From positions 1-26,575 of the forward strand of contig CATJZH010000127.1 in assembly GCA_949746285.1 (NCBI GenBank): a stretch of DNA of 26,575 bases. The letters run 5' to 3'. Source of the stretch: an uncultured Clostridia bacterium (GTDB lineage: Bacteria > Bacillota > Clostridia > TANB77 > CAG-508). This document shows positions 7,879 through 16,195 of the stretch, in pieces (within the stretch, counting starts at the first letter, position 1; every line of letters begins with the position of its first letter). The notes under the pieces were generated by a model that was given only the letters and a program-made list of their open reading frames with translations, was not told the DNA's origin and searched no databases. Made by a program: the position numbers and the translations under genes.

Positions 7879-10800
7879 ATGAAAAGGAAAATGTTAATCT
7901 CAATTGCATTAATCATGATTATGCTATTGAATTGCATGATGCCAATTTTGGTAAATGCAGTAGAAGGTGAAGAGATTCAACTAAACAGTAAATTGTATAA
8001 TGCTGTAAAAACAAGCCTTTCAACACAAGGTGTAACTTTTTCAGCAGATGACATTACTCACACAATAACTTTAAGTAATAGTGATAAATCTTCTGTAAAA
8101 GAATTGAATTTAAATGAAGGTTCAATTTCAGATTTATCAGGTTTGGAAGCTTTTACAGAATTAACACACTTAGAGTTATCAGGAAATAATTTAACTAGAG
8201 AAAGTAATTTAGGTGTGCTAAATTCTTTAAGTAAGTTAAATTATTTAGACTTATCTACTAACCAATTAGAAGATGTTAATGAAATAAGTGATTTAATATC
8301 TAAACTACAAGGAACAGGAACAATAATATTAAGTGGACAAAGTGTTAACTTAGTAGAAACTGTTTATGTAGATAGTGAAGAAGATTCAGATAATGCCGAA
8401 AAAGCAACATTTGAATTACCAGCAATCTTAGAACTTGCTGGATATATTAAATCATGTTGGAAATCAACAAATGGTACTCCAGAAGAAGCTGGTGAAACAG
8501 CACCATTTTTAAATGTTGATAGTGTACCAATGTATGTAACACCAGAGAGCAATAAAATAGAAGTAAATATTGCAGCTGATGGTGGAGCACCAGCTTATTT
8601 AGGATTATTAGAACTTACAATATATATATATGATGATGCTACAGAAGCAGCAAGTGCTAAAAATCCAAATAAAGCAGCAGAAAATATTTTAAATGGCAGT
8701 AAATTTAAATTATATTATGTAGTACATGATAAATCATCAGAAGCTGTTACAACAATGGATACAAATTTATATAATGCAATAAAAGAACAATTAACAGCAG
8801 GACAAACTAAAAATAAAGCATTAGCAAGTTATCCATATTCTGTAGATAGAAATGGTGAAGTTATATATGAAGAATATACTTATACAACAAGTGGAAATTA
8901 TAGAATTTTAACAAACATAAGAACTGGAAAAGCAGATTATAAATATGATGCTAAAGAAAATGTATTACGTTTAAATGATAGCAGTAATAAAATAGTAAAT
9001 TTACCAGTAGAAGCAACAGTTATACCAACAGTTGACGGAAATGGAAATATTTCAGCAAAACAAGGATACAAAATTCCTTTTGTTGGTAGAGAAGCAAATA
9101 CAACATTATATATACAAGCATATGACCAAGCTAAAACGTTTGTTATTGATGATTCGGTTTTAACAAATAAAATAACATCATTAATATTAAATAATGAACA
9201 AATAAGAGATTTATCAGGAATTGAATATTTTATAGGATTAACTTCAAAATTAAATGTTTCTCATAATTATTTAGAAGATATTGAAGCAATATATACTATA
9301 GATGCAATGAAAGATTATTGGGAATCTCAAATAATAGATAAATATAATCAATATTTAAAAACAAGAAAATATGGAAATTTAGCAGAAGTAATGAAAGAAA
9401 TAAAAGAAGCTAAAGAAACTACTAATAAAAATATAGATGAAATATCTAAAGCATCAGATTCAATAATAGCAATATTAGGTGAAGCTGTAAATATTGATAG
9501 AACAAATGAAAAATACAATGACGAAATACAATCAAAAGTAAATGCTATAGAAGCTATTTTAGCTAAAGTAGAAGGTAGCAGAAAAGAAGATGGATCATAT
9601 GAGGCAGGTTACAAAGATTTAATTAGTGGAAATAATTCAAATGATATTGAAGGTTCAACAAAAGAGATAACAAAAAATGTAGGTAAGATGTATGCATATT
9701 TAGAAAAATTATATGGTATATTTAACCAAGAATATAAATTAACAACATTACTTGTACCAAATATAAATTATATTACATATAGTGAATATGAAACATATCA
9801 AAATGCTATAAAATCATCTGCAGAATCAGCTAGAGCTTTAGTAGAAGAAGAAGTAAATTTCTTAAAAACTTTAGAAGCAGAAAATGGATTATCAGATTTA
9901 GATAAAAAGTTATTAACAAAATATTTTGGAATAAATTTTGATGCAAATAAAAAAGATGCTAAACCATTAGCAGAATTTTTTGAAAAATATTTAAAAGAAA
10001 ATGCTCTAAGTAGAACACAATCAATAAAACTATTAGATGCTTTTAGAGAAATGAATTTATATTCTGAAATGGCAAATTATTGTTTAATCAAAAGAATGAA
10101 TGAAGATACACCTGCAGCATATTGCTATGAAATAGAATATTTAGAAAATAGAATTAAAGAATTAGAAGAAGAAGAAGATTTACCAACAGATTTAGAAATG
10201 ACAGTTTTAGAAAAATTGGAAAACAATGTAACAGAAAATAATTCATTATATTCAGTTTATGTAAATTATACAAAAGAGAAATATACTTATGGTTCAAAAA
10301 CAATAAGTTCTTGTGAAGGACCATATACTAAATTAGGTTCAACAAAAGCAGAATATGTAGCATATACAACTACTGAATTAATGACAAAAGCATTAGAAGC
10401 AGCTAAATCAACAGATACAACAAATCAAAGCGTATTAGATGTATTAAATAAAATAGGAACTGGAAGAATAATAAAAGTAACAAATCTATATGAAACAGAA
10501 GAATCTGGAAATAACGGAGAAGCAGGAAAAACATTCTTATATAACCAAGTTTCAAGTTTAGCAAATAAACTATTAAATGGTGAGGTAAATAGATATGTTA
10601 AATTACCAAGATTAAAAGATTTAGATATATCATATAACGCAGAATTATATGATATAGACAGAATAGCAGAATTAAAAACTTTACGTAATTTAAATGCAAG
10701 TTATTGTTATATAGCAGACTTAAAAGATATAAATTGGGTAGATATGCCAAACTTGAAAAAGTTATCATTAGCATATAACTACATATCAGATATAACAGCA

Positions 10801-12210
10801 ATAACAAATGTTCCTAATTTAAAAGAATTAGATTTAAGTAATAACTTAATTTCAGGAAAATTAAATATTACTGAACAACAATATATAAAATTGTTCAAAA
10901 AAATGGAAGAGTTTAATTTAGCAGGAAATCAAATTACAGATATTGAAAACTTACTAATATATTTAGATTACGTTTCAAATGGAAATTACGCTAATTATTT
11001 AGCAAGAGAAGATACTTTAAATATTAACTTAAATAATCAAAAAATTGATTTAGAAATACAAGAACCAATAACTTTATCAGCATATCCTACAACTATTGAT
11101 GTAGAATTACCAAAGATATTTACACAATTATTAGCAATAGATGTAGCAAGAACAGGATTTGGTGAAACAAGTCAAAATGGTAGAATTGAATCAGAAGGAA
11201 AATATGTAACATTAAATACAAGAACAGCTGGAGAAAAACAAGGAAAAGTTGTAGTTTTACCTATGAATGGAAATGGAGAAAAATTTGATACTTGTATCGG
11301 TAATGGAACAACAGCAACAATAAAATATTCTGTTCAAGAAAGCGGAATTAAAACAGTCAGAATTAATCCATCATCAGTAGAAGCGAGAAATGGACAAAGT
11401 ATTAACTTTACAGCAGTAGTAGAAGCTGATGAAGGAATAGATAAATCAGTTACATGGTCAATTGAAGGAAATACAAGTAGAAATACAAGTATATCTGCAA
11501 ATGGACAATTAACAATTGCAAGTGATGAAAAATCACAAAATATAACAGTTATTGCAAGAGCAAAAGCTGATTCTAGACTAATGGATATGGCTAGTGTGTC
11601 ATTACCATCAAACAAACCAACAGAGCCAGACGTACCAGATAATACAACTAAGCCAGATAATACAACAAATACAGAAAATACAGTAGGACCTGATAACCCA
11701 GGAAATATAACTCCAGATAATAATGTAGATCCTGAAAAACCAGCTAAAGTAATAGATACAAGCAAATTAGGATATAAAGTTGGAGAAGAATATCTAAATG
11801 GTGTAGCTGCCAAAACACCAGTTACAGATTTTAAAACAATATTATTAAATGGTTTACAATATAATGTAGTAGTAACAAAAGATGAAGTTACAGTAACATC
11901 AGGAAATATGGCAACAGGAATGTATGTAAAAATATTAGATGAAAATGGAAATATAGTAAAAGATCAAAATGGAGACCTTGTGGTATATCAAGTAGTAGTA
12001 AAAGGTGACGTAAATGGAGATGGAGTAGCAGATTCATTAGATTCTAATTTAATAAAAGCTTACAGAGTTGAAGTAACAGATTTAACTGGAGCTAACTTTG
12101 AAGCAGCAGATATAAATAGTGATGGAAAAATAGATGTATCAGATTCAAAACTATTATTATATCATAGAGCAGAAGTAAATGGATATGACTTAAATTATTC
12201 AAAAAAATAA
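7879..12210 (+). CDS. Secreted LRR/Ig-like protein with C-terminal dockerin
   Basis: The 1443-residue protein has a signal peptide (residues 1-27, probable cleavage after VNA). Internalin-like leucine-rich repeats occur in three blocks: about 73-145, a short block about 430-465, and the longest at 909-1050 with L-x-x-L-D/N-x-x-x-N-x-I-x-D-I units. Between blocks 2 and 3 is a long, charged helical region (about 470-850) with probable coiled coil. A Big_2-type Ig-like domain follows (about 1157-1243), then a Thr/Pro/Asn/Asp linker (about 1245-1290), a beta-rich module (about 1295-1375) and a dockerin (1376-1435) with loops GDVNGDG and ADINSDG. LRR and Ig-like modules usually bind proteins or glycans, so a surface adhesin role is inferred. 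The dockerin could attach it to the predicted cohesin protein encoded next, 138 bp downstream. No catalytic domain is visible. GGGAGG is 7 bases from ATG. Confidence 0.9.
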   Translation: MKRKMLISIALIMIMLLNCMMPILVNAVEGEEIQLNSKLYNAVKTSLSTQGVTFSADDITHTITLSNSDKSSVKELNLNEGSISDLSGLEAFTELTHLELSGNNLTRESNLGVLNSLSKLNYLDLSTNQLEDVNEISDLISKLQGTGTIILSGQSVNLVETVYVDSEEDSDNAEKATFELPAILELAGYIKSCWKSTNGTPEEAGETAPFLNVDSVPMYVTPESNKIEVNIAADGGAPAYLGLLELTIYIYDDATEAASAKNPNKAAENILNGSKFKLYYVVHDKSSEAVTTMDTNLYNAIKEQLTAGQTKNKALASYPYSVDRNGEVIYEEYTYTTSGNYRILTNIRTGKADYKYDAKENVLRLNDSSNKIVNLPVEATVIPTVDGNGNISAKQGYKIPFVGREANTTLYIQAYDQAKTFVIDDSVLTNKITSLILNNEQIRDLSGIEYFIGLTSKLNVSHNYLEDIEAIYTIDAMKDYWESQIIDKYNQYLKTRKYGNLAEVMKEIKEAKETTNKNIDEISKASDSIIAILGEAVNIDRTNEKYNDEIQSKVNAIEAILAKVEGSRKEDGSYEAGYKDLISGNNSNDIEGSTKEITKNVGKMYAYLEKLYGIFNQEYKLTTLLVPNINYITYSEYETYQNAIKSSAESARALVEEEVNFLKTLEAENGLSDLDKKLLTKYFGINFDANKKDAKPLAEFFEKYLKENALSRTQSIKLLDAFREMNLYSEMANYCLIKRMNEDTPAAYCYEIEYLENRIKELEEEEDLPTDLEMTVLEKLENNVTENNSLYSVYVNYTKEKYTYGSKTISSCEGPYTKLGSTKAEYVAYTTTELMTKALEAAKSTDTTNQSVLDVLNKIGTGRIIKVTNLYETEESGNNGEAGKTFLYNQVSSLANKLLNGEVNRYVKLPRLKDLDISYNAELYDIDRIAELKTLRNLNASYCYIADLKDINWVDMPNLKKLSLAYNYISDITAITNVPNLKELDLSNNLISGKLNITEQQYIKLFKKMEEFNLAGNQITDIENLLIYLDYVSNGNYANYLAREDTLNINLNNQKIDLEIQEPITLSAYPTTIDVELPKIFTQLLAIDVARTGFGETSQNGRIESEGKYVTLNTRTAGEKQGKVVVLPMNGNGEKFDTCIGNGTTATIKYSVQESGIKTVRINPSSVEARNGQSINFTAVVEADEGIDKSVTWSIEGNTSRNTSISANGQLTIASDEKSQNITVIARAKADSRLMDMASVSLPSNKPTEPDVPDNTTKPDNTTNTENTVGPDNPGNITPDNNVDPEKPAKVIDTSKLGYKVGEEYLNGVAAKTPVTDFKTILLNGLQYNVVVTKDEVTVTSGNMATGMYVKILDENGNIVKDQNGDLVVYQVVVKGDVNGDGVADSLDSNLIKAYRVEVTDLTGANFEAADINSDGKIDVSDSKLLLYHRAEVNGYDLNYSKK

Positions 12211-12216
12211 AATCAT

Positions 12217-12252
12217 AGTTATTTAGGTAATCTCATGGTTACCTAAATAACT
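12217..12252 (+). repeat. Perfect 14-bp inverted repeat between LRR-dockerin and cohesin genes
   Basis: AGTTATTTAGGTAA (12217-12230) pairs perfectly with 12239-12252 around an 8-base loop, immediately after the LRR gene stop. No T run follows on the plus strand (GGAAATAAAAG). The minus strand has a T-rich run beside it, so a minus-oriented terminator is possible although no minus gene is seen. It may protect the mRNA 3' end or only weakly terminate. Confidence 0.65.
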
Positions 12253-12285
12253 GGAAATAAAAGTATAATATAGTAAAAAAAACTA

Positions 12286-12320
12286 TTGCATTTTAAAATA
12301 AGAAATGATATTCTTATAGT
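12286..12320 (+). promoter_or_regulatory. Possible promoter and small palindrome upstream of the cohesin gene
   Basis: TTGCAT (12286-12291) is followed by TATTCT at 17 bases and TATAGT (12315-12320) at 23 bases; neither is ideal. A perfect 7-bp inverted repeat, ATAAGAA-6-TTCTTAT (12298-12317), covers the presumed -10 region and could be an operator. Confidence 0.3.
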
Positions 12321-12348
12321 GTACAAGCAAAAGAGGAGAATGATAAAT

Positions 12349-13317
12349 ATGAAAAAAAGTAAATTAATAATATTACAATTATTTATAGCAGCTGTACTAA
12401 TAAGTACAAGCGTGTATGCAGCAGTAAGTACTACTATAGGAGTTTCAGTACCAAATGCATCTGTAAAAAGAGGTAATAAAGTAACTGTAACATTATCATT
12501 AAAAGATGTAGATAGTAGTAAAAAAGTAACAAGTGTAGAAGGATATGTAAATTATAATACAAATATTTTCGAAACAATTACTGTAGATAGTATACAAAAA
12601 AATTCTGACAATACTGTAGATATAGGAAATGAAAAATTAAAAGTTGAAGATTTAACAAACGCTGATTTAGGTAGTTTGCCAAACTCATCAGCATATGTAG
12701 CATTTAATGGTTCACCAAGAGGTGAAGAAAACAACACAAAAATAGTAATAGATTTCAATAATGGAATCACATCAAATACAGACTTATTAAAAATAGATTT
12801 TAAAGTAAAATCAGATGCTACATTAGGAGAAGTTAAAGATGCAATTTCATATTCAAATTTCCGCATAACAGCAGGATCAGAAACAGTAGAAGTTACAGAA
12901 AAAATTAATTTAAACATAGAAGCAGCTGGAAACCCAACAAATCCAGATGATAACAAAGATGATGATAAAAATGAGAAACCAAATGAAAAACCTTCAGACA
13001 AAAATGAAAACAAAAACAACAGTAATGATGACAAGAATCAAAATAAAAACAATAGTAAAAACGAAAATAAAAATGTAAATACAAACAAAAATACAAATAA
13101 CACAAATAAGAATGTAAACACAAACAAAAATACTAATAATGCTAATAAATCATCAAATATATCAGGAAACAAAGCTTCTAATGTAAATAGAAACGAAGGA
13201 ACAGCTTCAGGTGTATTACCAGCAACAGGAGCAAAAATAGTAATTATACCTGCAATAGTATTAGCAGTATTAGCATATGTTAGTTACAAAAAATATGTAA
13301 ATTATAAAGACATATAA
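12349..13317 (+). CDS. Wall-anchored single-cohesin protein (LPATG), small scaffoldin-like
   Basis: The 322-residue protein has a signal peptide (cleavage near SVYA at 23), then a domain (about 27-190) that resembles cohesin: VKRGNKVTVTLSLKDV, a GYVNYN-x-x-IFE strand like the cohesin LxYDxxxLE motif, and a late LLKIDFKVK strand. A low-complexity Asn/Lys/Asp/Glu linker (about 191-280) includes a 39-bp tandem duplication at 13072-13149. The tail is a sortase signal: LPATG (290-294), a hydrophobic helix and a basic end. Cohesins bind dockerins, so this protein could fix dockerin-bearing partners to the wall; the upstream gene and the gene at 1-1089 both carry dockerins. ATG 12349 was preferred over ATG 12286 and 12340 because AGAGGAG (12332-12338) and the signal peptide fit it. 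The cohesin call rests on pattern reading; another Ig-like fold is the alternative. Confidence 0.78.
   Translation: MKKSKLIILQLFIAAVLISTSVYAAVSTTIGVSVPNASVKRGNKVTVTLSLKDVDSSKKVTSVEGYVNYNTNIFETITVDSIQKNSDNTVDIGNEKLKVEDLTNADLGSLPNSSAYVAFNGSPRGEENNTKIVIDFNNGITSNTDLLKIDFKVKSDATLGEVKDAISYSNFRITAGSETVEVTEKINLNIEAAGNPTNPDDNKDDDKNEKPNEKPSDKNENKNNSNDDKNQNKNNSKNENKNVNTNKNTNNTNKNVNTNKNTNNANKSSNISGNKASNVNRNEGTASGVLPATGAKIVIIPAIVLAVLAYVSYKKYVNYKDI
13072..13149 (+). repeat. 39-bp tandem duplication in the cohesin-protein linker
   Basis: Two adjacent 39-bp units (13072-13110 and 13111-13149) encode NVNTNKNTNNTNK and NVNTNKNTNNANK. Such repeats let linker length vary by slippage or recombination without breaking the frame. 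Confidence 0.85.
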
Positions 13318-13343
13318 TATTTTCTTAAATAATAAAAAATCCC

Positions 13344-13378
13344 AGAGGAGATAGTAAAAAAGCTATCTCTTCTTTTTT
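13344..13378 (+). terminator. Intrinsic terminator after the cohesin gene
   Basis: An 11-bp stem (13344-13354 with 13363-13373, one G-T pair) around an 8-base loop ends in a T run to 13378. It closes the LRR-dockerin/cohesin region. Confidence 0.9.
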
Positions 13379-13382
13379 ATGA

Positions 13383-13455
13383 CCAATTGGGGACGCATGT
13401 TTTTGGACAAAAATGTCCAAAAACAAACGTCCCTATTGGACATTTTTGTCCAATT
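13383..13455. repeat. Composite palindromic element (REP/MITE-like)
   Basis: An outer imperfect stem pairs CCAATTGGGGACG (13383-13395) with CGTCCCTATTGG (13428-13439). Inside it, TTGGACAAAAATGTCCAA (13403-13420) forms its own hairpin. Directly after it, TTGGACATTTTTGTCCAA (13436-13453) is the exact 18-base reverse complement of that inner segment, so two mutually exclusive folds are possible. GGGGACG...CGTCCC ends are typical of REP-like palindromes scattered in Bacillota genomes. Local composition is richer in GC than the surroundings, consistent with an inserted element. Confidence 0.75.
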
Positions 13456-13478
13456 TTGTACGTATGTGAATAAAAGTA

Positions 13479-13507
13479 TTGCATAAAATTATTTATACTG
13501 ATATAAT
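13479..13507 (+). promoter_or_regulatory. SigA-type promoter of lemA
   Basis: TTGCAT (13479-13484) and the perfect TATAAT (13502-13507) are spaced by 17 bases, 18 bases before the GGAGG site. Confidence 0.75.
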
Positions 13508-13537
13508 AAATTAAATTTAATAATGGAGGAAAAAAAT

Positions 13538-14089
13538 ATGATGATAGCATTAATAGTTGTTGTAGTCATTATTCTTATATTTGTTGTAATGTATAATGGA
13601 CTAGTACAATCAAGAAATAAAGTAAAAAATGCTTGGAGTCAAATTGATGTACAATTGCAAAGAAGATTTGATTTAATACCAAATTTAGTAGAGGCAGTTA
13701 AAGGATATATGGCTCATGAACAAGAAACTTTAACAAAAGTTACTGAACTTAGAACATCTTGGGCAAATGCTTCTACAGTTGGAGAAAAAGCGGAATTAGA
13801 TAATCAATTATCAGGGGCATTAAAAACAATAATGGCTGTTTCAGAAAATTATCCAGACTTAAAAGCAAATCAAAATTTTGCTACTTTACAAGAAGAATTA
13901 AGAAGTACAGAGAATAAAATTTCTTATGCAAGACAATTTTATAATGATAGTGTTACAATGTATAATACAAAATTACAAGTTATACCAACAAACATAATTG
14001 CTTCAATGTTTAATTTTACACCAGAAGAATTATTTAAAACAGATTCTGAAGAAGCTAGAAAAAATGTAAAAGTTGATTTTGGCAAATAA
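13538..14089 (+). CDS. lemA: LemA family membrane protein
   Basis: The 183-residue protein has one N-terminal transmembrane helix (about 2-22) and the LemA signature right after it: RNKVKNAWSQIDVQLQ, RRFDLIPNLVEAVKGY (26-57). The rest is predicted helical and ends in the usual short C-terminal segment. LemA proteins are small envelope proteins of unclear role, very often encoded beside HtpX-type or TPM-domain proteins. ATG 13538 is preferred over ATG 13523, because GGAGG (13525-13529) overlaps the earlier ATG and is well spaced for 13538. A terminator separates it from htpX, although the pair is a common neighbourhood. Confidence 0.93.
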   Translation: MMIALIVVVVIILIFVVMYNGLVQSRNKVKNAWSQIDVQLQRRFDLIPNLVEAVKGYMAHEQETLTKVTELRTSWANASTVGEKAELDNQLSGALKTIMAVSENYPDLKANQNFATLQEELRSTENKISYARQFYNDSVTMYNTKLQVIPTNIIASMFNFTPEELFKTDSEEARKNVKVDFGK

Positions 14090-14097
14090 AAGAAAAC

Positions 14098-14134
14098 AAA
14101 ACCGCTACTCTAATCTGGAATAGCGGTTTTATTT
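14098..14134 (+). terminator. Intrinsic terminator between lemA and htpX
   Basis: A 9-bp stem (14099-14107 with 14121-14129), including ACCGCTA and TAGCGGT, is followed by TTTTATTT. No good promoter is visible in the 30 bases between it and htpX, so it probably terminates only part of the transcripts. Confidence 0.8.
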
Positions 14135-14164
14135 GTATATAAAACTAAAAGGAGGAACCACAAA

Positions 14165-15058
14165 ATGTATGAAGATATAAAGAAAAATAAAATAAAAACA
14201 GGTATAGTCATTTTTATATTTTTGACTATAATAACATTAATTTTATATTTTTTATGTTATGCTTTTGATTTTGGTGAATATGCTATAGTAATAGCATTGA
14301 TATTTTCAATAATATCTACTATAGCAACTTATTATAATTGCGATAAGGTAGTACTCGCATCAGTAAGAGCCAGACCAGCTACTAAAGAAGAAGACTTAAA
14401 ATTAACTAACATTTTAGAAGGGTTAATGATAACATCAGGTCTCACATCAAAACCAAGATTATATGTAGTAGATTCTATGCAACCAAATGCATTTGCAACA
14501 GGAAGAAATCCAGAAAATGCTATAATTTGTGTTACGCAAGGTTTATTAGAAAAATTAGATTATTATGAATTAGAAGGAGTAGTTGCACATGAGCTTGCAC
14601 ATATAAAAAATTATGATATACGACTATCAGCAGTTATTAGTGTAATGGTTGGATTTGTTATAATGTTATCTGATATGTTTTTAAGAATATCTTTTAGAAG
14701 TAACAGAAGTGATAATGATAATAAAAGTAGTGGAAATGCAATAATAATGTTAATAGGATGTATATTTTTAATACTATCACCAATTGTAACACAATTGATA
14801 CAATTGGCAATCTCTAGAAGGAGAGAGTATTTGGCAGATGCAACAGCAGTGTCATTTACTAGAAATCCTGACGGATTAATTTCGGCTTTGAAAAAAATTA
14901 GTTCAGACACTGAAGAACTAGATGTAGCAAGCAATAGCAATGCTCATATGTATATAGTTACTCCTTTTAAAAACAAGAGAAAATCAGGTAAAAGTAGCTT
15001 GTTTTCAACACATCCAGGAACCCTTGAAAGAATAGAAGCCCTAGAGAATTTGAGGTAA
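14165..15058 (+). CDS. htpX: HtpX-like M48 family membrane metalloprotease
   Basis: HtpX proteases degrade damaged membrane proteins. The 297-residue protein has two N-terminal membrane helices (about 13-32 and 38-58), the zinc motif HELAH (142-146) and two further membrane helices (about 156-174 and 191-215). The third zinc ligand is Glu221 in REYLADATAV, and a family C-terminal motif FSTHPGTLERIEAL follows. The active site faces the cytoplasm in this family. GGAGG (14151-14155) is 9 bases from the ATG. It follows lemA, a common pairing. Transcription appears to depend on read-through of the preceding terminator. All catalytic residues are present. Confidence 0.94.
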   Translation: MYEDIKKNKIKTGIVIFIFLTIITLILYFLCYAFDFGEYAIVIALIFSIISTIATYYNCDKVVLASVRARPATKEEDLKLTNILEGLMITSGLTSKPRLYVVDSMQPNAFATGRNPENAIICVTQGLLEKLDYYELEGVVAHELAHIKNYDIRLSAVISVMVGFVIMLSDMFLRISFRSNRSDNDNKSSGNAIIMLIGCIFLILSPIVTQLIQLAISRRREYLADATAVSFTRNPDGLISALKKISSDTEELDVASNSNAHMYIVTPFKNKRKSGKSSLFSTHPGTLERIEALENLR

Positions 15059-15065
15059 TTGTTAA

Positions 15066-15094
15066 TTGACAAAAAAATAATTTAATAGTATAAT
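15066..15094 (+). promoter_or_regulatory. Consensus SigA promoter of the G5/3D gene
   Basis: TTGACA (15066-15071) and TATAAT (15089-15094) match both consensus hexamers exactly with the ideal 17-base spacer, immediately after htpX. Strong constitutive expression is expected. Confidence 0.88.
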
Positions 15095-15121
15095 AACCTT
15101 GCAAGTTTGAGGAGGAGATTT

Positions 15122-16096
15122 ATGAAAACAGAAGAAAAGTTATCTATTAAGATAATTAGAAAAATCGTTTTTATAAGTATTATTTTAATTTGCTTATTAA
15201 CAATAGGAGTTAAGGCTTCAAAATCTGAAGTAAACTATGTAACAATAGTTTTTCCAGAAGATTATGAAATAACTGTTATGACTTCAAGTGTTTTAGTATC
15301 TGATATATTATCAGAAAATCATATAATAGTTTTACCAGACGAGACAGTATACCCAAAAGAAGATGATAAAATTGATTTTACAAAAACTATTACAATAGCT
15401 AAAGCTACAGAAGAAAAGAAAATAGTTGCAGAAGAAGTTGAAAGTGTAACAACAGAAGAACTATTAGGAAAATACGTAACAGTAACAGAAAAGATTATTG
15501 TTGAGCAAACCGAAATACCTTATGAAACAATAACTAAAGATGTTTCTACAGAAGGAACAGAAACAAAAGATTCAGTTATTCAAGAAGGAAAAAACGGTTT
15601 AAAAGAAACTAAATATAAAGTTAAATACCAAGATGAAGAAGAAATAGAAAGAACAGTTATATCTGAAACAATAATAACAGAACCAGTAAATAAAATAATT
15701 CAAATTTCTACAAAAATTGTTTCAAGATCTAAAAATAGAAATGCTACTTACTCACCAAGTACAATAGAAGCAAGTGTAGTAGGAAAAACACCTAAAGTAA
15801 CAACATTAAATACTTCAGCATATTGTTCTTGTGCAAGATGTACAGGAAAAACAAACGGAATAACAAGTTCTGGTGCTAGAGCAAAGGAATGGTATACAGT
15901 TGCAGCAGGAAGTGGATATCCAGTTGGAACAGTAATTTATATACCAGCATTAGCAGAGAAACCAAACGGTGGATGGTTTGTTGTTGAAGATAGAGGCGGA
16001 GCAATATCAAATAACAGAATAGATATTTATATGGGTTCACATGGTTCAGCAATAATGTTTGGAAGAAGAAATTTAGAATGTCATATATATCAATAA
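15122..16096 (+). CDS. Envelope protein with DUF348, G5 and 3D domains (YabE-like)
   Basis: The 324-residue protein has an N-terminal membrane anchor or signal (about 12-30). A single DUF348 ubiquitin-like domain (about 38-95) is followed by a G5 domain (about 100-198; EKIIVEQTEIPYET and the G-x-NG-x-x-x-x-x-Y-V-Y part) and a C-terminal 3D domain (about 225-324). G5/3D proteins of the YabE/resuscitation-promoting type act on or bind peptidoglycan during growth; the 3D fold is related to the lytic transglycosylase MltA barrel. Here Asp290 (VVEDRGGAI) and Asp301 (RIDIY) are present. The first signature aspartate is replaced, since the site reads VAAGSGYPVGT, a variant I believe recurs in clostridial 3D proteins. 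ATG 15122 was chosen over TTG 15107 because AGGAGG (15110-15115) fits it. It is a single-gene unit. Confidence 0.9.
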   Translation: MKTEEKLSIKIIRKIVFISIILICLLTIGVKASKSEVNYVTIVFPEDYEITVMTSSVLVSDILSENHIIVLPDETVYPKEDDKIDFTKTITIAKATEEKKIVAEEVESVTTEELLGKYVTVTEKIIVEQTEIPYETITKDVSTEGTETKDSVIQEGKNGLKETKYKVKYQDEEEIERTVISETIITEPVNKIIQISTKIVSRSKNRNATYSPSTIEASVVGKTPKVTTLNTSAYCSCARCTGKTNGITSSGARAKEWYTVAAGSGYPVGTVIYIPALAEKPNGGWFVVEDRGGAISNNRIDIYMGSHGSAIMFGRRNLECHIYQ

Positions 16097-16101
16097 ATAA
16101 T

Positions 16102-16138
16102 AAAACAGTATAGTATTAAGCTATACTGTTTTATATTT
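16102..16138 (+). terminator. Intrinsic terminator after the G5/3D gene
   Basis: A perfect 12-bp stem (16102-16113 with 16121-16132) has a 7-base loop and a T-rich tail. A-rich flanking sequence could also make it work for the minus strand. Confidence 0.88.
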
Positions 16139-16159
16139 AATTTTTAATATTATTTTATT

Positions 16160-16195
16160 ATAAAAAATAACTCCAGATAACATGGAGTTATTTTT
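16160..16195 (-). terminator. Minus-strand terminator overlapping the stop of the small exported protein
   Basis: AACTCCA (16169-16175) pairs with TGGAGTT (16183-16189), and the stem extends through A/T pairs to 13 bp around a 7-base loop. On the minus strand it is followed by a T run (complement of 16162-16167). The stop codon at 16188-16190 lies inside the stem. Confidence 0.8.

Noticed and set aside
11334..11813. Minus-strand frame of 159 codons inside the LRR-dockerin gene
   Set aside because: It lies opposite a well-supported gene, has no ribosome site and reflects the codon bias of the Ig-like and linker region.
12264..12269. TATAAT as a promoter for the cohesin gene
   Set aside because: Its -35 position falls in the 14-bp hairpin and reads ACCTAA, a poor match; AT-rich chance match is likely.
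12552..13034. Minus-strand frame of 160 codons opposite the cohesin gene
   Set aside because: Low-complexity Ser/Phe/Leu product that mirrors the repeated Asn/Lys/Asp/Glu codons of the real gene; no start signals.
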